Of a stretch of DNA of 64,000 nucleotides, positions 22,619-34,156 are shown one piece after another. The notes below the pieces were generated by a model that had not been told where the DNA came from, ran no database searches, and saw nothing but the letters and a program-made list of their open reading frames with translations. This DNA comes from Chionoecetes opilio (lineage: Eukaryota; Arthropoda; Malacostraca; Decapoda; Majidae): NCBI GenBank assembly GCA_016584305.1, contig JACEEZ010021699.1, positions 150,397-214,396 on the forward strand, read 5' to 3'. Position numbers and translations under genes: made by a program. Each line of letters begins with the position of its first letter. Position 1 is the first letter of the stretch.

Positions 22619-24085
22619 TTACGGTGGACGATTTGTGATATTATTCTTTCTTCTTCCTGGTGAGCGGTGGAGAAGAAAGCCCGGTAGAAGATAGTTATGT
22701 CTTGACTTTTTTTGTGGCGTTAGGGTTGTACCAGTTCTCCAAGATTTTCTTAGTCTGACGGTTGATGTCTCTCTCGCTGAAGCCGTTGTTGATGAGGACT
22801 TGAGTGGATCGCCTCGATTTCTTTGGTGCATAAGTTGCCATGTACTGCAGTGTGTGAGAGCTCTTCTGATGTAAGCACCGATTGTGGAGTCTTTATATCT
22901 CTGTGGGCATTCGCTTTCTCCGTTGAGGCAATGTCCGGTGTTCGTTGGTTTTACGTAGACGTTTGCGATGAATGATTCTTCTTCCTGCGTAACAAGGACG
23001 TCTAAGAACGGCATTGATTTGTCTGAGCTGCTTTCTATGGTGAAGGTTAGGCCTGAAGTATCTTGTAGACAGAGCTTCAGCTGTTCTGCTTCGTAGTGAC
23101 TTGTTGTTTTGATGAAGATGTCATCGATGTAGCGGCAGTATATGTCGGGCTTGCTTATTTTCTTAAATACTTCTTCCTCTACGCAGCCCATGAAGAAGTT
23201 TGCCAACAATACTCCTAAGGGAGAGCCCATAGCGACGCCTTCTATTTGTTGATACTTGTTCCCTCGGGGAGAGGTAAAAGGTGCTTCTTTAGTGCAGCAT
23301 TCGAGGAGTCCACGTAGTACAGGTTCCGGGACGTCAAGCGGCGGGATGGAGTCGTTGTTATACACCCGGTTGATGATGTAGTTGATGGTACGGTCAACAA
23401 GTACGTTGGTGAAGAGGGACTCGACATCAAGCGAAGCGATTGCACCTCTGGCGTTGTGGGTCTTGAGTATGTCTAGAAACTCTGATGCTGATTGAAGGCT
23501 GTAGGCATTGGGTGCGTATGGAGTCAAAGTACCACACAGCTTCTTTGCGAGGTGGTACGTCGGCGTCGGTATTTGGGATATTATCGGACGAAGCTTATTG
23601 CCCGGCTTGTGTGTCTTGATATTGCCGTAGCAGTAACCCATGCCGTATTCCCCAGAGAGCTTTCCAAATTTGATGGTGGTGTTGGCAGAATTGTTCTTGC
23701 TTATCAATTTGTTGATTTTTAACTTGAGTGCTTCAGTGGGGTCTTTATTGATCTTGGCGAACTTCGTAGTGTCGCTGAGGATGTCGTCGATCTTGTTGAG
23801 GTATTCAGAGGTGTTTATGATGACGTACGCAGCAGCTTTGTCCGCTCTCCTGATGGTGATGTCCGGGTCTGATGTTAGCTCTTTCGCGGCGTCAATGTGT
23901 TTACGTTCGACGATGCTGCTTCTGTAGTTTCCTCTTATTTTGGAAGCTTCTGCGATGATTTCTTGCTTGAAGGCAGGATCGATGGTGACGTTTCCCTTTT
24001 TCTCCAGTTTTTCAACATCATCGATGAGTACTTCGCATTCGATTCGTTTTTGGAGTTTCTTGGGTTCACATGATCTAGGCCAGGC
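22619..24085 (-). pseudogene. Penelope-like reverse transcriptase
   Basis: Upstream (24085-23710) the frame reads DPDITIRRADKAAAYVIINT and EYLNKIDDILSDTTKF, the N-terminal RT blocks of the family. The rest (23707-22619) has NIKTHKPGNKLRPIISQIPT, IASLDVESLFTNVLVDRTIN (first catalytic Asp), EGVAMGSPLGVLLANFFMG, DIYCRYIDDIFI (YIDD box) and MPFLDVLVTQEEESFIANVY. These are the telomerase-like RT motifs of Penelope elements. A frameshift near 22810 (WQLMH then QRNRGDPLKSS in place of KEIERSTQVLINN) breaks the join to the endonuclease domain; the plus copy keeps that stretch open. Confidence 0.88.
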
Positions 24086-24121
24086 CTAACCTTCACCATA
24101 GAAAGCAGCTCAGACAAATCA

Positions 24122-25183
24122 ATGCCGTTCTTAGACGTCCTTGTTACGCAGGAAGAAGAATCATTCATCACAAACGTCTACGTAAAACCAACGAACACCG
24201 GACATTGCCTCAACGGAGAAAGCGAATGCCCACAGAGATATAAAGACTCCACAATCGGTGCTTACATCAGAAGAGCTCTCACACACTGCAGCACATGGCA
24301 ACTTATGCACAAAGAAATCGAGCGATCCACTCAAGTCCTCATCAACAACGGCTTCAGCGAGAGAGACATCAACCGTCAGACTAAGAAAATCTTGGAGAAC
24401 TGGTACAACCCTAACGCCACAAAAAAGAGTCAAGACATAACTATCTTCTACCGGGCTTTCTTCTCCACCGCTCACCAGGAAGAAGAAAGAATAATATCAC
24501 AAATCGTCCACCGTAACGTGAAACCTGCAGACCAAGAGAGGAGAATAAAACTACAAATTTACTACAAAAACAAGAACACCAGCAACCTCCTTCTCCGTAA
24601 CAGCCCAAGCCAGACGAAGGAGACAAAACAAAAGTCCCATGTCGTATATAGGATCACATGCAAAAGAGGAAACTGTGAAGTCCTCCCCTCATCCTACATC
24701 GGCATGACGACAACCAAGCTGTCCAGACGTCTTACTTGCCACCTAACTTCCGGAGCCCCAAAAAGTCACCTATTAGAACAACATGGCATCATCATAACAA
24801 GAAAATTTCTAGAAGAAAATACAGAATTGGTTGACATGTGTGCAGATGTGCGGCGACTTCCCATCCTAGAAGCGCTGTACATAAAAGAGATCAATCCCAA
24901 ACTTAACGTACAGGCAAACGACCTACAAGCTCTACCCAGCATGAAAAGAACAAAAGCAAATAACAGCCTACTCACAGAAAAGCCAAGCGAAGACCAAACA
25001 ACCAATCAGCGTCTCCCACTCAAGAAGACGAGAAGCAAAAGCTATCTACCAACGGCATCGACATCGGTAATAGGCTGCGTGGCAGGCAGACCGGCTATAA
25101 ATAGCGCTTCACTTCGCAACTTAATCATGCACACCTCAACTCCTGAGGAGAAAAAAGAGAAAACATCTTCCATATACTGCTGA
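24122..25183 (+). CDS. Penelope-like RT C-terminus fused to GIY-YIG endonuclease, 5'-truncated
   Basis: An open frame of 353 residues. It begins at the Met of MPFLDVLVTQEEESF, which in a full protein is internal, after the YIDD box, so the apparent start is not the natural one. It continues through GHCLNGESECPQRYKDSTIG, IERSTQVLINNGFSERDINR and the GIY-YIG blocks VVYRITCKRGN, SYIGMTTTKLSRRL and EALYIKEINPKLN, ending at 25183. It shows the intact join between RT tail and endonuclease that is broken in the minus copy. No promoter or RT palm is present, so it is a fragment despite being open. Confidence 0.8.
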   Translation: MPFLDVLVTQEEESFITNVYVKPTNTGHCLNGESECPQRYKDSTIGAYIRRALTHCSTWQLMHKEIERSTQVLINNGFSERDINRQTKKILENWYNPNATKKSQDITIFYRAFFSTAHQEEERIISQIVHRNVKPADQERRIKLQIYYKNKNTSNLLLRNSPSQTKETKQKSHVVYRITCKRGNCEVLPSSYIGMTTTKLSRRLTCHLTSGAPKSHLLEQHGIIITRKFLEENTELVDMCADVRRLPILEALYIKEINPKLNVQANDLQALPSMKRTKANNSLLTEKPSEDQTTNQRLPLKKTRSKSYLPTASTSVIGCVAGRPAINSASLRNLIMHTSTPEEKKEKTSSIYC

Positions 25184-25218
25184 AGAAGGGTTCTTAGACC
25201 CGAAATCGCGATACAGCA
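25174..25218 (+). ncRNA. Hammerhead-ribozyme-like motif, second copy
   Basis: Same layout as at 21926-21969: CTGAAGA, GGGT/ACCC stem, GAAA, ATC/GAT stem, then CAGCA. Stem I is weaker here because the 5' strand reads TACTG in place of TGCTG. Confidence 0.45.
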
Positions 25219-25370
25219 AACATGACAAGCTACGGCGAAGTCATAAAAGTGATTACAAAAGAGAATAAGACACTCTTAAGACAAAGAGAAGATATCTTTA
25301 AGAAGATAATAAACGCTGAACTAGCTATCACTTTTAACCAGATCTGTCTCAGAGAAAATCTCCTGCCCGT

Positions 25371-25524
<154 letters not shown>

Positions 25525-26310
25525 AAATATTATATATACAGAGAGAGAGAGATAGAGAAAGATATGTCTCTTCAACAAAATGTATTTCAAGTACAGGACA
25601 ATGAAGAGCCAGCGTATTTTAGTCGTGGATTTTTTGGGAATCTATGTAACACTAAATTTGTCTCACGTTGTCTAAAGTGAACAGTGCATCTAAAAATAGC
25701 ACATGTATTCGGCATTTTGAGAACACTACACTGAATGCTGTGACCTCAGTTGACCTTCAGCGGGAGACTCCCAAACGCTCTCTCCCAGGTCAGCGAAGCA
25801 ACTAGCCTCGAGGTCCTCCATCTACGTCACTATTTGACCTGTGTTGTGGGATGCGCGGCCAGATTTTATTTTCGTATGCGAAATGGGTTTACTAGATATA
25901 TACTAAGGGCTCCACGATAACATGCAGGAAGCACACGAAACTCAAACTGTTTCGACGCGCGAACAGCAACATTAACCGATACAATGATCTCAACAACGGC
26001 AAACTCAATAACAGCAATAACCAACAGTTATTGATAAAATTCCAAATAGCAACATATCCAACACTCAATAGTCAACGAAAACAGTGACAGCCGACGACAA
26101 TGTTTATCCCACGCCAGCTACATGACTTGACTGGGTTGTCAAGTCATTAGCTTGATTAGCCAGCAGAGGAGAGCGGTTATGCCGCATTCGCCAGAAAACA
26201 CAACATTGTCCTGATCACCATTGTCCTGATTGCCGTGTCGCAAGCAATAACTATGAATAATTCCATCCTAACCAGTCTCTTCACACAAACCACTACCGTA
26301 GATAACACTA

Positions 26311-27587
26311 GGGGAGAGCGGTGATGATTCGGCCACTTTTTTCAAAAAATATTTATAGAAAAAAAAATTTAGGAAGCAGTGTAATTTTGTTTATCTCAAA
26401 ATGTTTCCTCATCATTTGGGTCTTTAGCCTGGTGATATCAGACCCATAGCTGTTTTCAATATTTACCAGTGAATGACGAAACACAAGTTTCTAAATCGTC
26501 CGAACCATCCCTACCCGTGGTGATGGTCCGGCCAGGTGGGTGGGATGGTACGGACTCATGTATTACTCGGCAAAATCACAAGATAATGTGAGCTGGATTG
26601 GCTAATAAACAAGAAATTATCAGTTCGAAACATGTTTATTATACGCAAGTACAAAAAAACTGCCTCTATATTTTGTAGAAAAATGAAATATACAATTAAG
26701 ACCAAATTTATCCAGAATTATGGACAATTGGTTTCCTCTATCTCCCTCAAACAACACACAAATAGTCGTGAAGTGTGCTTCTTGGAACCCCATATTTTTC
26801 AGCAGCTTTCCTCACAGAGCTTCCACTTTCCTTTACTTCAGCAAAAGCAGACTGCAGAGCAGCTTCATCTCTCCCTGTTCGTTTTCTTCTTATATTTCCT
26901 CCCCATGATGGTGTCTGAAAGAAAGGAAACAAGTTGTTTCAAATGTAGAATCATAAATATGTTATACTCAAATTAGAAATTAACGTGATATTATTAATAA
27001 TATTTAATATCTAAAGACACTATAGCTACTTTAATACAAAACACATTCAAACAATTTTTTTTTTTAAATATGTAGCTACTCCCAGGTCAATAATAACCAT
27101 TCTTTTCACTTAAGTGTTCATAACATACATGCTTCAAAGAATAATTTCATGATGTAATTGCTTAGTGATGGTTCGAACAATGACGAACCATCCCCCTTCA
27201 TCAAATGTCCGAGTTATCCCAACACTATAAAACATATAGATGGCTACACTCGACTTCCAAACACGAGAGGTAAGCATTCGTATTTTACGGTAATATCTTC
27301 GTTAGGCATCACTGTTTCACCATAATAATACACAATCTGATACTTCTCATATTCATGGAGGTATAGCTTACGACACACTTGCAAAATATAACATAGAAGG
27401 TGCAAAAACACATAAAAACTTACCTGCATCAAAAAGTATGGCGCCAGAGACTTCGTTGTCCCGCGTGGTCCTGGTAAACAAAGTCTCGCATTTTCACACC
27501 AGATATCGCGGCGCTAGGTCCCATACATTTTTTCAGGAAATGCAATGTCCGGACCATCCAACCGTCCGAATTTTCACCGCTCTCCCC
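26311..27587 (-). mobile_element. pogo/Tigger-like DNA transposon, internally reduced
   Basis: Ends GGGGAGAGCGGTGA...TCACCGCTCTCCCC (14-bp inverted repeat) with TA on each side (26309-26310 and 27588-27589), as expected for Tc1/mariner-pogo insertions. Subterminal copies of a GATGGTCCGG-like motif occur in both orientations (26497-26510, 26522, 26543, 27166, 27182, 27549). Only the DNA-binding exon of the transposase is recognisable; the DDE catalytic part is missing in 1277 bp. Confidence 0.85.
26747..26932 (-). pseudogene. pogo-like transposase N-terminal HTH (Psq/CENP-B type)
   Basis: A 61-residue frame with DEAALQSAFAEVKESGSSVR and KAAEKYGVPRSTLHDYL, the helix-turn-helix of the pipsqueak/CENP-B type found at the start of pogo and Tigger transposases, where it binds the inverted repeats. 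The natural start is probably the internal Met-free segment GGNIRRKRTGRDE; the initiating Met is uncertain. No DDE domain follows. It lies inside the element's inverted repeats and reads toward 26311. Confidence 0.75.
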
Positions 27588-27589
27588 TA

Positions 27590-29093
27590 TAGTCGCTACC
27601 TGCACTGATGTCGCCAGCCACCATAAATTACGAATTATAGCATCACTACTGATTTTTATGTGCCACTGAAGATGATACACAGTAGTTTATATCATGACTA
27701 CCCTGTAGTCCTTTATATCAGTCTACCCTGTTTCAGCGTTGTTTTATGCTTTGCATCTGCAAGTATATACGGTTTCAAATTTCACTAGTTTTTTTTTCGG
27801 GCGACGACGGCGGCGAAAGGACACTCGGAACATAAACACTAGCTGACGATCTTAGTGTAGCCCGTTACCAACGTCGCCACTCTGTTTTATTTTTTAATTT
27901 GTTCATCTATAGCCATAATATGACACAGATGAAGACACAAAATGACACAGACACTCCAGATAGCCCCTTCTAACTTTTCTGAAATCATGGATTTAGAAAA
28001 TGTAACTATTAACGGCACCAGACGTCTGTAAATTAAAAAGAAACTTTGTCATGGCGACTTTAGTGTTATCCACGGTAGATTACTTCGTAAAATACTGTAC
28101 ATTTCTTATTAAAAAGTGATTGAGTTATGCGGTGTGCATCGGTGTTGACGTCTGATATGGTGAATCACAGGTCTTTATCATCAACAACTACCGGGATCTG
28201 ACAACAGTTTTCAGAGATATATAAATATTTCAAGACTTTAAAGCAAAGAAGTCGATCTTGCCTCTTTTACTAACTCCTTATGGAAGACCTTCAATGAGCT
28301 ACAAACCGAGCAAAATTTGTATCGAGCTTTTACTGTGTTGGAGCAAACACTCCCTGCTTTGACTAATACGGTTAATTATCTTGTAAGAACTAACAAACAA
28401 ATACTAACAAATATGGTAGACGCAGCGCGTGGATGGTTCACTTCTTCACTCTTTCTTGTTAAGGAAAAGGACTGTTAAGGATTGTATGCATGCCTTGGAA
28501 TTAGGAAAGGAGAATTACAAGTTGAAACCTTTGTTTGATTTAAATGGTATTTAACACTATTACCCTCTCCTTGAATCAGTACTAACGTCAGATACCGTCG
28601 TTTTCTCCTTACCTGTCTACCTTATCCTACCTGACTCCTTACCTGTCTACCTAAACCCAGCTGACCATTTTCCTTCCATGGTTATGCCCATCATAATCAT
28701 CATCATCACAGTAATTGAACTTTGCTCTGTTGTTCGGAAGACCCTCTCTTTGTATGCTCTCCTGAAGGGCAATATCCCAAAAAATCAGTTGAATACATGA
28801 TTGTAACATGGTTACGTACAGTACATGTCTCAAGGACGGCGCGAGGAAACACTGGGTAGGTGACCAAGCGATGTTGGTATTATAGGTAAGTAGTGTACCG
28901 TTAACCCGTGGGCTGCGGCATGCCTTCCGGAAGGCTCTCCTGAGCGACTGCAGCATGCCTTCCGGAAACGCGATTTGCAATCGCATACAAAAACCGCGCC
29001 AACATTCGTAGAAGTCCACAAACTGTGTCACATGTAGGCTGAGATGTCAGCTCTCGATAACACACACCACTTTCTGCCTAACTACGCTGTACG
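27590..29093. other. Region without a recognisable gene
   Basis: Holds a short dispersed repeat at 27950-28005 (GACACTCCAGATAGCCCCTT...) that recurs at 62722-62780, and an open stretch without ATG at about 28246-28479 (plus; LWKTFNELQTEQNLYRAFTV) that I could not assign. 28905-28980 contains a repeated GCATGCCTTCCGGAA word. Nothing else is supported. Confidence 0.5.
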
Positions 29094-29275
29094 CAGGGAT
29101 AGCACTCCTTGGTTTTATTTCCAAAGATCTTGGGATGTGGGACATGGCCTTGGTATATTTGTTGTCTATCTTAGGATTTTTTGTGGGATTATTCAAGTAT
29201 GTTTCCAGTAGTTTATCTCAAGGTAAGCAAGCATATGTACCCTATTTAGGATTCAGTTTCAATGTTTTTTTATAT
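29094..29275. mobile_element. hAT-like MITE, truncated copy
   Basis: Begins CAGGGATAGC and aligns with the reverse complement of 29722-29935 (GTAGTTTATCTCAAGGTAAG, ATTTAGGATTCAGTTTCAA). Its far end is lost. Confidence 0.6.
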
Positions 29276-29721
29276 ATAATGAGTTGCAAGCACGGAAATA
29301 ATTATAGTTGCATGAATGTATCCAACATAATGTTATACCTAGTTATACTGACATATATATTGGTTATTCCCACAAAAATGCATAAAATATGCCTAGCAAG
29401 CATAATTTAACTGCATCTGTGTTCAACAACAGCCCCAACTGCGTATGAGGCATGCATAGCCCCGAGGCATTGAGGTAATCTGACACCAACCTTTCTTATC
29501 ACCTGCCCGCCTTCTCCCGTTCGCTTTTATTTTTAATTTACTTTGTTATTTACTCTCTACGCACGCCTTATTTTGTAGTGTATATTCCTCACAAGGGCCT
29601 TCTGATACAAGTTTATACACATAAAGAGCCATCAGAGTGCTTTATAGGCGAAATATAGAGCGCTTTGTATTATTATCAATTACCCCATAACTCCCTCCAC
29701 CACCTACTCCACCACCATACC

Positions 29722-29935
29722 CAGGGATGCCAATCTTAATTTTCAGAAATCCCAAAACTGCCCCCCAAATCCCAAGATAGACAAAAATATCCTAAGGTCT
29801 TTGAAAAAACTTTGAAGCTGAATCCTAAATACGGTACACATGCTTACCTCGAGATAAACTACTGGATAAATACTCGAGTAATCCCTTGAAAAATCCCAAG
29901 ATCTTGGGAAAAATTCCCAAGGAATGGCATCCCTG
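29722..29935. mobile_element. hAT-like MITE, 214 bp
   Basis: Ends CAGGGATGCCAATCTT and GGAATGGCATCCCTG are inverted repeats of the hAT type. It has internal CCCAAGATCTTGGG palindromes and no coding capacity. No clear 8-bp duplication is seen. 29276-29721 and 29936-30109 hold nothing recognisable. Confidence 0.7.
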
Positions 29936-30109
29936 ACACCTCAGTACAGTCACTCACAAGCGGCTTGGTGCCATTCGCGCCATATATTTTGACTCCTGAC
30001 CACAACCACACCACAATCCCATACGTTTGGATTAAAAATAGATATATTGCCGGATGCGGATTTTTACTACCTTGACGTTGATGTGATTTTCATCCAATTA
30101 TGTAATGGT

Positions 30110-31308
30110 CACTGCAAAGTCTACTGTATGCTGGACTTGCTACTCAGTTTGGGCTATTTCCAGTGGAGGCCAGTTTTGCGATTCCTGACATTTTCGAACA
30201 TCACTCCCAATTCCCTTCTTATGGTTTATCAGTATAGATGATATACCGTTATCTTCGTAAAAGTTTGTTCTATAATATTATCAAATAAAAAACGGTAAAA
30301 TACACTAAAGAAATGCCATTATGAGAGAGTGAAGAAATATGTATGAACTTAATATTCATTTAAACTCTTCGCCATTTAATATTTTGCGAGAAAACATTTT
30401 ACATGAAACATATCATTAGAAGCGGAATGTTATTAGCTTTCCATTGATATATTTCGTTTTCTGATAAATGAATTAGTACTATTCATAAATTAGCACAATT
30501 AGTACTAAATAAATAACCTCATCAATCGTGAAAATTACCCGATTGATGATGTAATTGTTTTAGTTAACGCTAATTTATGCATGGTTTTAGTTTATTTATC
30601 AGAAAACAAAATATATCAATGGAAAGCCAATAAAATTCCGCTTCTATTGATATGTTTCATGTAAAAAGTTTTTACGCAAAATATTAAATGGCAAAGAGTT
30701 AAGTGAATATTATTCATGTTCATGCATATTTCTTCAGTCTCATAATGGCATTTCTTTAGTATATTTCACAGTTTTGTATTTGATAATAGCATAGAACAAA
30801 CATTTACGAAGATAACAGTGTATCATTTATACTGATAAACCATAGTCTACTGTATTCATGGAATACTTTTTTACTTGCCGATCCCATTGATGATGTTGTA
30901 TTTTTAGTTAACGCTAATTTATGCATAGTTCTAATTCATTTATTAGAAAAAGAAAATATATCAATGGAATGTTAATGAAAATCCGCTTCTATTGCTATGT
31001 TTCATGAAAAAAGTTTACTCGCAAAATATTAAATGGCGAAGCGTTTAAGTGAATATTGATTTCATGCATATTTCTTCACTCTCTCATAATGACATTTCTT
31101 TAGAGTATTTTACTGTTTTTTATTTGATAATATTATATAACAAACATTTACAAAGATAACGGTATATAATTTTTACTGATAAACTATAGGAAGGGAGATG
31201 GGAGTGATGTTTGAAAATGTCAGGAATCGCAAAACTGGTCTCCACTGGTCATGGACGGGTTGGCGCGGGGCACGAGTATTAAGTCCAGTATACAGTAGTC
31301 TTTGGTCA
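30110..31308. mobile_element. Foldback-type inverted-repeat element
   Basis: The left arm from 30110 (CAAAGTCTACTGTATGCTGG) through 30510 pairs with the right arm ending near 31308 (CCAGTATACAGTAGTCTTTG). A middle segment, 30590-30840, is a further copy of the arm in the same orientation as the right arm (30930-31190), giving three related arms. There is no coding sequence. 31309-31573 is unassigned; a 91-residue minus frame there (31340-31615) has no recognisable features. Confidence 0.7.
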
Positions 31309-31573
31309 CTGTTTTACTCACTTTGCCGCACTGGTGGCACTAAAAATTCACAGCTCCCGCAGTCCCCGGGTTGAAGGTGGTACTATACTTGTGTATTGAA
31401 GGAGTAGTGGCGGCAGGAACATAGACAGAGGCGAGGTATGGAGGGAGCGTGGTAGCTTTTTGGTCACGAGCGGCAGGCAGAAGCAATGGGTCGGTCAGGT
31501 ATGTGTATGTCCAAAGTGTGTCCCTTATAAGTAGAGTGTGGTATGGAGACATACTCATCTTCAATATTTGTAG

Positions 31574-31846
31574 TAGGCGGCCGGCCGAATGGGCAAAATT
31601 TGTTTTGGATGGCATTGCTTGTTAGAATTGGGTACCCATGTAGAATCATACCCATATGGGGTGAGTTTTTAGGCCAGGGTGGGTACCCCCGCAAATTTGA
31701 CCTTTTAGGGTCAATTTGGGGTCATTAAGTGCACTTTTGGTAAAAATTTCATTTTTTTTACTTTTTCTTTTTTTTTGGTTTGCACCTTTTTTTTCAAGCC
31801 AATAACTATATATAAAGCAACAAAGGGGTCGTTCTGACCACAATTG
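31574..31846. repeat. Left terminal inverted repeat of element A
   Basis: Pairs with 34157-34444. Just inside it (31843-31890) a degenerate second copy of the block TTGACCTTTTAGGGTCAATT (31698-31740) occurs. Confidence 0.9.
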
Positions 31847-32165
31847 ACATTTTAGCGTCATATTGAGCTCACTAAGTGCATTTAGGGAGACAGTTTCTGT
31901 ATTTTTTTTATATTTTCCAATACAATTTTTTCCCAACAAATATTTATCAACATATGGGAAAACTATGATAAGTCTGACTATATTAGATATATATAATAGA
32001 ACTAGAACTATGGATAGAGAGAAAGCAATATTTTGTATATATACATATATATGTGCAAACTGCCCTGAAATGATTGAAATGCATGTACAGGCTGAACAAA
32101 TTTATTACATTTATTTGCATTTTAATAACTTGATATACATGTATCGGAGCTTATTATGTTCATTG

Positions 32166-33597
32166 TTATTCAGTACGTTCGTCCTCTGTAATTGAGAGGG
32201 GGTTGCGACATTGTTCTGCTTTACAAGTACACGCTGGAGTGCACACTTGTTCTTTTTTCAGGCAGCTGCAAGCCATCGTTCGGCATTTCGTTTTGCACTC
32301 ACATGCTACCAGTTCCACGCATGCCTGTGGGATCGACGGCAAATGCGTCCATACAACACACAAGCCATCGTCAGTGGCCCTCCACCCTTGTGATTCACAT
32401 GGAGAACCAACTTCCAGTGTGGATTTATCTGCCTGAAGCCAAATTTTGGCTTGATAATTGGATCTCTTGAGATTCAGGCTGAACGCATCTCTTGTTGGTG
32501 GCAACATTTCTAGAGCTTTTTGTCCTTTCTGGAAAATTGCACTGCGCGCACAGTCAAGGCCTCTGGACGGCGTTTGACTACCATATAGACGACAAACAAA
32601 TTCTTCAGCCAGTTCTGCTGGCCCGTCGCGCCCCACGCCCTGGAGCAGCTCTGGATGCTGCATATAGATCTTCCAACTGGACCTTTTCCCGTGACCTGAA
32701 AAAGCGGAGGTGGTATCATACCCTGTTAGTGAATGGTAGCCGAGAATGTTGGCAACTACTTCCTTGGAAAGTTGCAGGGCTATATTGCTAATTGGGTAGT
32801 TTTTCCGCTGTCTAGCTGTTCCACTCACCATCCAGACGTCGGCACTCAGGTCACCAAGAAAATGGATCATCATCAAAAATACATCAGTGTCTCTGCTGTG
32901 AACGAGAACTCTCTTGAAATCTTTGGCGATTGCATCGACGGCATGAACAATCATACGAGTGTCCGCCTCTTCGTGATCTCCTTGAAGTTGGGGAACTATT
33001 CCATCCTTTGACGACTGTGTGGTCTGGATATCCTCAAATCCAACTCCAGTTATGATCTCGGTCTGCTCTTGTATGCGTGTCCCATGTGCAATGAGACGAT
33101 GGCTCAAGAAACGTGCAAGACCTGCCTTGTTGTCATCTAGCGAAATGAACTGTGACCAAACCTGTGGTAATGGAACATCATCATCCTGGTCAATTATTTT
33201 GCGAATTGACCGTTTTGTTTTCCCCGCTCTTTTGCTCCTTGTCGATGCCTTGATGGAGTCCTTTCCAGTATATCTGTCGAAAACGACATCAACTCTCTTG
33301 ACTGAACGATCAATTTTGCCTAAAGCAATCTTGATGAAATTCCTTCGAGTAGTCATCAAATGTGCGGCAATTTGATGGTTTACCGAGAGCCTGGATCAAC
33401 GCATGCCCATCTATGATGACGCATGTCTTAATGTCCGTCTCAGGCTCTGGCAATGACGAAGATGTCGACACGCCAGTTTCTGTTGTGAGGAGGCTCAGAA
33501 GATCAGCTTTGGTACATGCCATAAAACTATTGCACATATGTTGCACATTATAGGTAGTGTTCAGGATAAAATCTGAAATATAAATAAGCTGAAGCAT
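32166..33597 (-). pseudogene. PIN/FEN1-like nuclease with C-terminal CXC domain (element A gene)
   Basis: Two frames (33597-33310 and 33359-32166) joined by one frameshift near 33340. The first ends with CVIIDGHALIQALGKPSN, the first acidic motif of a PIN/FEN1-like fold. The second has VDVVFDRYTGKDSIKASTRS (second Asp), GDHEEADTRMIVHA (Glu/Asp pair), VLVHSRDTDVFLMMIHFL (DTD) and TGYDTTSAFSGHGK, the family's signature after the nuclease core. The C-terminus (about 32290-32180) is Cys-rich, CECKTKCRTMACSCLKKEQV then CTPACTCKAEQC, a CXC/tesmin-like zinc cluster. Proteins of this plan are common, multi-copy and uncharacterised in cnidarians, molluscs, crustaceans and fish. The gene lies wholly inside the inverted repeats. 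Confidence 0.75.
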
Positions 33598-34156
33598 ATT
33601 AATACAATAAAACGCATGGCACTACAGAGCCAGAACACTACGCAGTGAGTAAGAATATTAGTGATGGACAGGCTGAAAAAAAGTCTGGAAGTACTATTGT
33701 ATTAACATAATTAACCAGTGTCAAATTATAATGAAGCGAGCAATATAACAAAAGCAATATACACATAGAACGTACATGTATATTACCCTATATGACAACG
33801 AAGCAGCCAACAAAATCTCAAGCATTGACTATTATATGTTTTTATAACACAATGTAGTTCCTCTCGGTAACTTATGTAACATATATGCCAGAAATCGTTT
33901 ATACTTGAACGTGCAACCTTGCATAATGTTGGATTATGAATGAACATAATACGGTTAGCAAGAGCTTTGAAATACATACAGCATACAAAGAGTCCTGCAG
34001 AGATGTACCTGCCCACATGTCCTGGTTTTTCGCATGATGCATATTCATCATATATTCATACAACATCTACGTTAGAATTCGAGCAACAAATCGTATTTTT
34101 AGATGTTTTTTTTCTTAAATGTAATATTTTGCACACAATTTCTAGACAAGTATGAT

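Larger units (their letters stand above)
21804..24090 (-). mobile_element. Penelope-like element, minus copy
   Basis: Minus-strand RT and GIY-YIG endonuclease (24085-21961), followed by a 3' segment with a hammerhead-like motif (21926-21969) and ending near 21804 in TA repeats. The 1.25 kb from about 23060 to 21804 is repeated in inverted orientation at 24091-25341. The 5' end of this copy is truncated at the junction at ~24090. Inverted and partial tandem copies are common for Penelope-like elements. Confidence 0.9.
24091..25341 (+). mobile_element. Penelope-like element, plus copy, 5'-truncated
   Basis: Starts at the inverted junction at ~24090 within the RT coding region and runs to about 25341, ending in CTAGCTATCACTTTTAACC before a (CT)n tract. 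It matches the reverse complement of 21804-23060 nearly exactly. Confidence 0.9.

Noticed and set aside
28246..28479. Unassigned open stretch on the plus strand, possibly an exon
   Set aside because: No ATG at its start, no recognisable domain and no splice-site support; left as an observation only.
28651..29031. 126-residue minus-strand frame
   Set aside because: No recognisable motifs; overlaps a repeated GCATGCCTTCCGGAA word, and composition does not suggest a protein.
31340..31615. 91-residue minus-strand frame beside element A, possible host exon
   Set aside because: It runs across the boundary of the transposon TIR at 31574, and nothing in it is recognisable.
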